Source: Yersinia aldovae ATCC 35236
GTDB taxonomy: Bacteria; Pseudomonadota; Gammaproteobacteria; Enterobacterales; Enterobacteriaceae
Assembly: GCF_000173735.1 (NCBI RefSeq)
Contig: NZ_ACCB01000011.1
Coordinates: forward strand, 46,329 to 110,328
Direction: 5' to 3'
DNA length: 64,000 nt
Part shown: piece by piece, positions 57,729 through 64,000 of the stretch
Position numbering within the stretch: the stretch's first letter is position 1
Layout of the letters: each line of letters begins with the position of its first letter
Notes under the pieces: model-generated
What the model saw: the letters and a program-made list of their open reading frames with translations, nothing else
Database searches by the model: none
What the model was told of the DNA's origin: nothing
Program-made: the position numbers and the translations under genes

Positions 57729-58682
57729 TTAAGCCTTACGATTCTGTAATGCGATAAAGAGGATCAGCACCCCACCCCATAACGCCATAGTCAGGTAGCT
57801 ACTCACCCCCAGCAAATTCAGGCCACTTTCCAGTAATTGCAGTACCACCAATGCCAAAATCAGACCAATAATGCGGCCAAAACCACCATCCGGGTTAATC
57901 CCACCCAGCACCGAGGCCAGAATGGTCACCAACAGATAGGATTCGCCATAACCGGCTTTGGCGGAGTTAAATTTTGCCATCATCAAGATGGCCGCCCCCC
58001 AACCCAATAAGGCTGACAGGATATAAACTGCAATCTGAACCCGATGGGTATTCACACCGCTAAAGCGAGTCGCCTGCTCATTAGAGCCGACCAGATAAAT
58101 ACTGCGCCCCAGCGTGGTATGTTCGAGCAGCACCCATAACCCAGCCGAAACCAGCAAGAACAGAATCATCGCCACAGGAATACCGGCAATAACACCGCTA
58201 CCAATGTATTGAATTACTGGCGGGAATCCGGAGATAACATCCCCGTTGGACAACAAGATATTCAGGCCGGTAATCAGCGTCATGGTACCCAGCGTGGCCA
58301 GAATCGGTGATACACCAATCACCGAAATCAACATGCCGTTTAAGGTGCCAATCACCACCGCCACCAGCAATCCGGCGACTAAAGCCAACAGCAGGAACAA
58401 CGGTTGATCTGGATGGCTAACAATGATGGCCGCCATGACTAACGAGCAAGCATTGGCTCCGGCAATAATCGATAAGTTAATGCCGCCAGTTAGCATGGTC
58501 AGCCCCATTCCCAGCGCCAACATGCCTAAAATGGGCAACTGCGAGGAAATAGACTGGAAGTTACCCAAACTAAAAAAGCGTTGCCCCAAGGTCAGTGAGA
58601 AGGCCAACATCACTGCAATCAAAATCAGCAATTGTAGGCGGATAATGCGGTCGTTAGGAATCATTCGGTTTAGCCAGGTCAT
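57729..58682 (-). CDS. Sugar ABC transporter permease (RbsC/LsrD-like), second
   Basis: A 317-residue BPD_transp_2-family permease with about nine membrane segments, including GMLALGMGLTMLTGGINLSI and the cytoplasmic-loop region LGGINPDGGFGR for ATPase contact. It differs clearly from the other permease of the operon, so the channel is a heterodimer as in the Lsr system. It is one base downstream of the first permease gene with a GGGAG site. Confidence 0.92.
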   Translation of the reverse strand: MTWLNRMIPNDRIIRLQLLILIAVMLAFSLTLGQRFFSLGNFQSISSQLPILGMLALGMGLTMLTGGINLSIIAGANACSLVMAAIIVSHPDQPLFLLLALVAGLLVAVVIGTLNGMLISVIGVSPILATLGTMTLITGLNILLSNGDVISGFPPVIQYIGSGVIAGIPVAMILFLLVSAGLWVLLEHTTLGRSIYLVGSNEQATRFSGVNTHRVQIAVYILSALLGWGAAILMMAKFNSAKAGYGESYLLVTILASVLGGINPDGGFGRIIGLILALVVLQLLESGLNLLGVSSYLTMALWGGVLILFIALQNRKA

Positions 58683-58683
58683 A

Positions 58684-59673
58684 TCAGTGCTCCCTCAGCA
58701 ATTTACGTTTTTCATTCCATGCGGTGCTACTGATACTCACCAAAATGATCGCGCCACTGAAAACCGTATGCCAGTAAGAGGAGACGCTCAGTAGCGTCAG
58801 GCCGTTTTGTAAAAATGCCAGCAACATGACACCGAGCACCGTGCCGGTTAATGTGCCACGACCGCCACTCATACTGGTGCCACCGAGTACCACCGCGGCC
58901 AGTACCGTCAGCTCAAATCCCATCAATGAGTTAGGTGCAACCGATTGAGAAATCTGCGCCTGAACCACCGCCGCAACCCCCGCCAGCAACCCCATATAGC
59001 CATAGACATACAGATGCAACCGCAGAATATTAATGCCCAAACGGGAAGCCGCATCTTTGTTACTGCCCATCGCAAATATCTGCCGCCCAAGGCGGGTATA
59101 ATTCATCAGCACACCGGTAAAGATAATGGTGGCAGCCAGGCAAAATAGCGGTAATGTCAGGCCATAGTCATAACCGTCACCGCCGGTAAACGAGAACCAG
59201 TTAATACCGGTCATAAACCAGTCTGGAAAGCCGTACAGCCAGGTGCCGTTAGTGAAATAAACCAGTAACCCGTAAAACAGATTCAGCGTGGCAATGGTGA
59301 TAATAATCGCCGGCACTTTCAGCCAATACACCAGCAATCCATTTACCAGCCCCAACACCAAACCAACGGCCATAGCCAGAACGAATGCAAGTGGGAAGCT
59401 GCCACCGTGGGTAATCACCCATGATGCCATCACGTATTGCGCGATTGCCGTTACTGCCGGAAACGAGATATCAATCCCACCGGCGATCAGCACCACAAAC
59501 AGCCCGCAAGCCAGAATACCCAAGATGGCATAACTGGTCGCGACATCGGTTAGGTTCCCCAATGTCAGGAACTCCGGACTTTTCACACTCAGGCCAATAG
59601 CCAACAGCAATACCAGCAGGCCGAGATAAAACTCATGCCGCCCTGTTAGTTGACGTAGTTTTAGCTTATCCAT
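58684..59673 (-). CDS. Sugar ABC transporter permease (RbsC/LsrC-like), first
   Basis: A 329-residue permease of the same family: GLFVVLIAGGIDISFPAV, VVLGGTSMSGGRGTLTG and about nine hydrophobic segments. Its start overlaps the ATPase gene by eight bases. It pairs with the permease encoded next to form the membrane channel. Confidence 0.92.
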   Translation of the reverse strand: MDKLKLRQLTGRHEFYLGLLVLLLAIGLSVKSPEFLTLGNLTDVATSYAILGILACGLFVVLIAGGIDISFPAVTAIAQYVMASWVITHGGSFPLAFVLAMAVGLVLGLVNGLLVYWLKVPAIIITIATLNLFYGLLVYFTNGTWLYGFPDWFMTGINWFSFTGGDGYDYGLTLPLFCLAATIIFTGVLMNYTRLGRQIFAMGSNKDAASRLGINILRLHLYVYGYMGLLAGVAAVVQAQISQSVAPNSLMGFELTVLAAVVLGGTSMSGGRGTLTGTVLGVMLLAFLQNGLTLLSVSSYWHTVFSGAIILVSISSTAWNEKRKLLREH

Positions 59674-61162
59674 TGACCACCTCGGCTACCTGTTGTTCGG
59701 TACACTGATGAGGGTAAAATTCTGCTACCAGCTCGCCTTTACGCATCACCAGCACCCGGTGGCTGTTGTAGTAGGCCTCCGAGATCTCATCACAAATCAT
59801 TAAGACCGCCATTCCCTGCTCTGCCAGCGCCTTGGCAATGTGGTAAATCCCTTCTTTGTTGGCGATATCCACCCCTACCGTCGGGGAGTCGAGGATCAAA
59901 ATACGCGGTTGCGTTGCCACCCATTTGGCAATGGCAATACGCTGTGCATTGCCACCAGACAGTGTTTTCACCGGCAGCGCGGTATCGGATACTTTGATGT
60001 TCAGATCCAACACCAGCTGTTTTACCAGCGCACTAGCTTTGGTGTGATCCAGCAATCCACTGCGGGTATGCAATTTGTCGAAAACCGAGACAATAGTGTT
60101 GTCATAGATCGACTGTTCCATGATCAACCCTTGCGTTAGACGATCCTCAGAGACATAGCCGATCCCGTGGCGGATAGCATCGCGGTTATTGCGAAAATGC
60201 ACCGGCTCACCGGCCACCCGCAACTCACCACTATCGGGTTGGGTCATGCCAAATAAGCTCAGACACAACTCGGTTCGGCCTGCACCAAGTAAGCCAGTGA
60301 TAGAGACAATCTCACCCTGATGTAGAGTCAAATCGATATTACGGTACTGCGTGCCACGGCTGAGTTTTCTCACTTCCAGCAAAGGTACAGCCTTGGTTGC
60401 CAGCGGCGGTAGCGGGCTATAAGTAAAGCGTTGGCCGGTCATCAGGAATGCCAACTCATGGCTATCTAACTCGCTGGCAGGCCAGGTGCCAATTAACTTA
60501 CCATCGCGCATCACACTGATACGGTCGGCCACTTCCATCACTTCATCCAACCTATGGCTGACAAATACTACGCAGATGCCTTGTGATTTGAGGTCACGTA
60601 CCACGTTCAACAAACCTTTCACCTCCTGGCTGGTCAGCGAGGCGGTGGGTTCATCCATAATCACCAAGCGGGCGTCTGCGGCGATGGCGCGGCAAATCGC
60701 CACTAACTGGCGGTCGGCAATGGAAAGCTGTTCAACTTTTTTATCGGGATCGAGAGTCACGCCGACTCGCTGCATAGCGGCCAAGGCGCGCTCACGCATA
60801 CTTTTGCGTTTCACCCAAAAGTCGCCACCCGGCAAATAGCGGTGGACGGCAATGTTCTCGGATACGGTTAAATTGGGGAATAATGACAGGTCTTGATAAA
60901 TCACCTGCACGCCGTAGAAGAATGAGAGTTGCGGCGTAAACTGATGAAACAGTTTGCCGTCGATCAAGATACTCGCGCCTTTCTCTGGCTGATAAACTCC
61001 TGAAATCACTTTGATAATGGTGCTCTTGCCGCAGCCGTTCTGACCTGCCAGACAGTGCACTTCTCCTTTATTCAGCGTGAGATTCACATTATCCAGCGCC
61101 AGTACACCGGGGAACCGCTTACTGATATTTTCAAGAGTGATGAATGCGTTAGCCTGAGTCAT
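59666..61162 (-). CDS. Sugar ABC transporter ATPase (RbsA-like, two nucleotide-binding domains)
   Basis: A 498-residue ATPase with two fused ABC domains. Domain 1 has a Walker A GQNGCGKSTIIK, a signature-like QLSIADRQL and Walker B RLVIMDEPTASL. Domain 2 has a degenerate Walker A (SITGLLGAGRTEL), the signature LSGGNAQR and Walker B RILILDSPTVGVD. This asymmetry is typical of RbsA, AraG and LsrA. It has a GGGAAGG site. The 150-base gap to the binding-protein gene contains a small cggct/agccg hairpin (61275-61288). Confidence 0.94.
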   Translation of the reverse strand: MTQANAFITLENISKRFPGVLALDNVNLTLNKGEVHCLAGQNGCGKSTIIKVISGVYQPEKGASILIDGKLFHQFTPQLSFFYGVQVIYQDLSLFPNLTVSENIAVHRYLPGGDFWVKRKSMRERALAAMQRVGVTLDPDKKVEQLSIADRQLVAICRAIAADARLVIMDEPTASLTSQEVKGLLNVVRDLKSQGICVVFVSHRLDEVMEVADRISVMRDGKLIGTWPASELDSHELAFLMTGQRFTYSPLPPLATKAVPLLEVRKLSRGTQYRNIDLTLHQGEIVSITGLLGAGRTELCLSLFGMTQPDSGELRVAGEPVHFRNNRDAIRHGIGYVSEDRLTQGLIMEQSIYDNTIVSVFDKLHTRSGLLDHTKASALVKQLVLDLNIKVSDTALPVKTLSGGNAQRIAIAKWVATQPRILILDSPTVGVDIANKEGIYHIAKALAEQGMAVLMICDEISEAYYNSHRVLVMRKGELVAEFYPHQCTEQQVAEVVNG

Positions 61163-61312
61163 GACAATACCTTCCCTAACGCCATAAACATGGCGCTATT
61201 TTTACAGCAATTCGGTGATGATGGTGAGGGCAACGGGGATGCTCTCCCGCTGCCTGATTTACTGTCTAACACGGCTAATCAGCCGGTAATCCCCAGATAT
61301 GGCGACTGAAAA

Positions 61313-62299
61313 TCAGAAGCCTAACGTTTTCGCATTATCTTTGGTGACTTCGAGAATTTTGTTGAAACGAATCACGCCTTTCTCGCTATCCACATCAGCT
61401 TTACCCAAGCCGTCAATGGTCAGATCTGGTGTGATTTTTTGGCCTTTCAGCAGTTGATCGGCAATCACGACGACCGCAAAACCGGCGTCTTTCGGGTCCC
61501 ACAGCAATGCTTTTTTGATATCACCGCGCATCAGATATGGCGCTGCCTGTGCTGGCATGGCGATACCCACTACCGCGATTTGATCTTTCGCGCGTTTCTT
61601 AGCCACTGCTTGGCCGGCACCGATTGGCCCCAGTGAACCGAAACCGATGATCCCTTTCATTTGCGGATAAGTTTTCATCAGATCCAGCGTGGTGGAGTAA
61701 GATTTATCAATGTTCTCGGCCACGGGCAGGCGTGGGGTGACTTCAAACATATCCGGGTATTTTTCTTTCTGATATTTAATGGCGTAATCAGCCCAAGCGT
61801 TATGCAATGGTACAGTCAGCGAGCCTACATAAATGGCATAACCGCCCTTGCCACCCATCGCTTTTGCCAGTTCGTCCATATTGGCCTGAGCATATTTCTC
61901 GCTATCGATGGTTTCAACATCCCACTGGCCGATGCGTTGATCGGGCGATTCATGAGTGAGTACCACGATACCTTTCTCTTGTGCTTTTTTGAGCACCGGC
62001 TCCAGCACTTTGGCATCGTTCGGTACCACAATAATGGCATCCACATTTTTAGCGATAAGATCTTCAATGACTTTAACTTGTTGCGCAGGATCTGGTGTTG
62101 CTGGCCCAACCTGATAAGCATTAATATTCAGTTTTTTTGCCGCTTCATTTACACCGACTTCCATGCGGGTAAACCAGGGAATACCCGTAACTTTCGCGAC
62201 GACAGCAATTTCATATTTTTTCTCCGCCATCGTTTGCGTGGTGAACAGCATACATGCAGAAACAACACATGCATTCAGTAATGCGAGATTAAGTTTCAT
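61313..62299 (-). CDS. Periplasmic sugar-binding protein, LsrB/RhaS-like
   Basis: A 328-residue type I periplasmic binding protein with a Sec signal (residues 1-25, cut after TMA). The N-terminal AVVAKVTGIPWFTRMEVG and DAIIVVPNDAKVLEPVLKKAQ segments resemble LsrB and RhaS. From memory, the two LsrB residues that bind AI-2 (an Asp-Gln pair in a TVTDQNQW segment) are replaced here (TVPLHNAW), so the ligand is probably not AI-2. First gene of the six-gene operon. An ATGTGA/TCACAT inverted repeat upstream may be its control site. Confidence 0.9.
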   Translation of the reverse strand: MKLNLALLNACVVSACMLFTTQTMAEKKYEIAVVAKVTGIPWFTRMEVGVNEAAKKLNINAYQVGPATPDPAQQVKVIEDLIAKNVDAIIVVPNDAKVLEPVLKKAQEKGIVVLTHESPDQRIGQWDVETIDSEKYAQANMDELAKAMGGKGGYAIYVGSLTVPLHNAWADYAIKYQKEKYPDMFEVTPRLPVAENIDKSYSTTLDLMKTYPQMKGIIGFGSLGPIGAGQAVAKKRAKDQIAVVGIAMPAQAAPYLMRGDIKKALLWDPKDAGFAVVVIADQLLKGQKITPDLTIDGLGKADVDSEKGVIRFNKILEVTKDNAKTLGF

Positions 62300-62828
62300 A
62301 GCAATACCTTCTTGTTTTTTCAGGTAACGGGTTAGTTGCAGGGTGAAGAGTCCGTGGTGTTGTACCGTGACAGTATTATTTTCATGTGACTGCTTTTCAC
62401 ATAACGGAGGTTAACAAAGGAACACAAGAGGCTGCGCGACAAGTCGTCGCGAGATGTGATGCAAGCCCAAAAAGGTTAAATTTAATGAGTTAATACGTTA
62501 AATTTTGGTTAATTATCTAAGTAAATGAATGTAAGTGATCAGATAATAAGTTAATAAATGCAAAAACGACTAGATTAATTTACATAAATTAAACAATAAA
62601 GACGATATTATCTTTCTGTAGCACGCAGATATCTCCATGACATTCATCTTCGCGATAACAATTATCCAAAATTGGGATAAAGCTCTCACTCCCCTGCTGG
62701 TTGGGAAATACTCTGCACACTTTTCACTATTAACGTCTGTCTTTACAGTAAAAAAACGCGTTATTTGTGTCGATACAACTCAAGTATCGCGTTTACCTTT
62801 GATCTTTTTCTTTCATTTATTACGGTTA
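62300..62828. promoter_or_regulatory. Divergent control region of the sugar ABC operon and lpxP
   Basis: A long AT-rich gap without a supportable gene. Near the ABC operon are two inverted repeats: ATGTGA (62384-62389) and TCACAT (62397-62402) seven bases apart, which is CRP-like but one base too wide, and CGCGAC/GTCGCG (62435-62440 and 62446-62451). Further right is a ttaaattt/aaattt region around 62477-62505. A 64-codon ORF at 62637 has no ribosome binding site and is ignored. Confidence 0.4.
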
Positions 62829-62837
62829 TGATATAAT
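62829..62837 (+). promoter_or_regulatory. Extended -10 promoter of lpxP
   Basis: TGATATAAT is a perfect extended -10 (TG, one base, TATAAT). No good -35 lies at standard spacing, as is usual for extended -10 promoters. The start would be near 62844, giving lpxP an unusually long leader of about 196 nt. Long leaders are common in cold-controlled genes, and lpxP is a low-temperature gene. Confidence 0.5.
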
Positions 62838-63039
62838 TAATTAAAAGCGTTTTCGCTACAGATAACCTGCCTTTTATGCCAAATCACTACGCGACCCCCG
62901 CTTTTAATGTAAAAATTGCATCAATTATAGTATTCAGCAAAACAATAGTTGACCATCAGTGTCTGAAGATATGTACCGCTATCGAGTTATGTCCTTATGC
63001 GTTACACATTCGCACTTAACGCAAAATGATAGAGTTCAT

Positions 63040-63960
63040 ATGATAAAGCCGCAGAAATTCCATATTTCCCTACTCCGTCCGCGCTATTGGCTAACCTGGT
63101 TTGGCCTTGGTGTCCTGTTTTTACTGGTGCAGCTCCCTTATCCACTCCTGAATAAATTAGGCATCTGGCTGGGTCGTACTTCGATGCGCTTCCTTAAACG
63201 GCGTGTTTCCATTGCACGACGCAATCTGGAGCTGTGTTTTCCTGATATGGACCAACAGACGCTGGAGCGCACCATCGTTGGTAATTTCGAATCTTTGGGC
63301 ATGGGGTTGTTGGAAACCGGTATGGCGTGGTTTTGGCCTGACGCCAGAATTAAACGCTGGTTTACCGTTACCGGCCTGGATAACCTGAAAAAAGCACAGG
63401 AAGGTCATCGGGGGGTTCTGGTCATTGGTGTTCATTTTATGTCGCTGGAACTGGGTGGCCGCGTGATGGGGCAGTGCCAACCGATGATGGCCATGTACCG
63501 CCCACACAACAATAAAGTGATGGAACTGGTACAGACTTGGGGTCGTATGCGCTCGAATAAAGCGATGCTAGACCGCAAAGACCTGCGTGGCATGGTGCAA
63601 GCACTGAAAAAAGGTGAGGCCGTTTGGTTTGCACCGGATCAAGATTATGGCCCGCGTGGGAGCGTATTTGCGCCGCTGTTCGCGGTGGATCAGGCCGCGA
63701 CCACCAGCGGGACCTTTATGTTAGCCCGGTTAGCAAAACCAGCACTGCTGCCGTTGGTCTTACTACGCAAAGCTGATGGCAGTGGCTATGACCTGCTGAT
63801 CCAGCCTGCGCTAGAGGACTATCCGATTGATGATGAGATAGCCGCTGCCAGCTATATGAATAAAGTGATCGAAAAAGAGATCATGCGCGCACCTGAGCAA
63901 TATCTGTGGTTACATCGCCGCTTTAAGACCCGCCCGGTTGGGGCACCGTCACTGTATTAA
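63040..63960 (+). CDS. lpxP: Lipid A palmitoleoyltransferase LpxP
   Basis: A 306-residue inner-membrane acyltransferase that adds palmitoleate (C16:1) to Kdo2-lipid IVA in place of laurate in the cold. The length and sequence match E. coli LpxP better than LpxL or LpxM (RPRYWLTWFGLGVLF, ETGMAWFWPD, APEQYLWLHRRFKTRPVG). The catalytic HxxxxE motif is H132-E137 (VHFMSLE). I choose the ATG at 63040 because homology and length fit; an in-frame ATG at 62959 would add 27 unrelated residues and has no ribosome binding site. In Yersinia this enzyme shapes the lipid A made at environmental temperature. Confidence 0.95.
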   Translation: MIKPQKFHISLLRPRYWLTWFGLGVLFLLVQLPYPLLNKLGIWLGRTSMRFLKRRVSIARRNLELCFPDMDQQTLERTIVGNFESLGMGLLETGMAWFWPDARIKRWFTVTGLDNLKKAQEGHRGVLVIGVHFMSLELGGRVMGQCQPMMAMYRPHNNKVMELVQTWGRMRSNKAMLDRKDLRGMVQALKKGEAVWFAPDQDYGPRGSVFAPLFAVDQAATTSGTFMLARLAKPALLPLVLLRKADGSGYDLLIQPALEDYPIDDEIAAASYMNKVIEKEIMRAPEQYLWLHRRFKTRPVGAPSLY

Positions 63961-63981
63961 GTGAATTTCAGATAGCAAGAA

Positions 63982-63999
63982 CCCGGCCCTCAAACCGGG
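63982..63999 (+). terminator. Probable lpxP terminator, cut by the window edge
   Basis: cccgg (63982-63986) pairs with ccggg (63995-63999) 21 bases after the lpxP stop. Any T tract would lie outside the window. Confidence 0.45.
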
Positions 64000-64000
64000 A

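Noticed and set aside
61661..62281. A 206-codon plus-strand open frame
   Set aside because: It is antisense to the sugar-binding protein gene, without a ribosome binding site.
62637..62831. A 64-codon plus-strand ORF in the ABC operon-lpxP gap
   Set aside because: No ribosome binding site, no recognisable similarity, and composition like the surrounding AT-rich DNA.

Overview
The window is a chromosomal stretch of an enterobacterium, almost certainly a Yersinia. The proteins are close to E. coli orthologues but not identical, several intergenic gaps hold ERIC-type palindromes (one with the internal insertion of about 70 bp reported for yersiniae), and the backbone order tldD-(nitrilase)-yhdP-rng-yhdE-mreDCB-csrD-acuI-(msrPQ)-aroQ-accBC-yhdT-panF-prmA-dusB-fis is the conserved enterobacterial one. 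I cannot decide the species. No tRNA, rRNA, CRISPR array, prophage or transposase was seen.

Left part (1-8400): the 3' end of ridA, then the trehalose system (treC, treB, treR, minus strand) with a TreR operator, and divergently mgtA. The mgtA leader is long. It has a textbook PhoP box and -10 element, a very short leader ORF followed by an intrinsic terminator, then an mgtL-like leader peptide whose stop codon lies in a two-state RNA hairpin. A 586-bp non-coding palindromic element follows mgtA.

Accessory block (8390-17714): a PTS-controlled BglG-type regulator, an isolated AT-rich gene of unknown function (candidate secreted effector), and a minus-strand operon of eight genes: single-PRD protein, SFCGS protein, DUF4312, DUF4311, DUF4310, amidohydrolase, DgaE-like PLP lyase and KDGP aldolase. 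This is the best candidate for an undescribed system. It looks like uptake and breakdown of an N-substituted amino-sugar acid by an uncharacterised, probably PTS-linked, four-protein transporter.

Middle (18056-34660): rnk, cybC, pmbA/tldE, darP (yjgA), a barstar-barnase pair, an SSADH-type dehydrogenase, the aaeXAB efflux operon with its regulator aaeR, tldD, a nitrilase-family amidase and yhdP. A T7 homopolymer removes the aaeX stop codon and puts aaeX in frame with aaeA.

Core block (34663-51996): RNase G, Maf, the MreBCD elongasome genes, CsrD, AcuI, the MsrPQ methionine sulfoxide repair pair, AroQ, the biotin carboxylase half of acetyl-CoA carboxylase, the YhdT-PanF transport pair, PrmA, and the dusB-fis operon with its Fis-autoregulated, GC-discriminator promoter.

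Right part (51998-64000): a membrane diguanylate cyclase, slyB, two tandem cold-shock genes followed by structurally covarying 3' stem-loops, a sugar ABC transporter operon with an FGGY kinase and a SIS isomerase (laid out like lsr but without lsrF/lsrG), and lpxP, the cold-type lipid A acyltransferase, behind an extended -10 promoter and a leader of about 200 nt.
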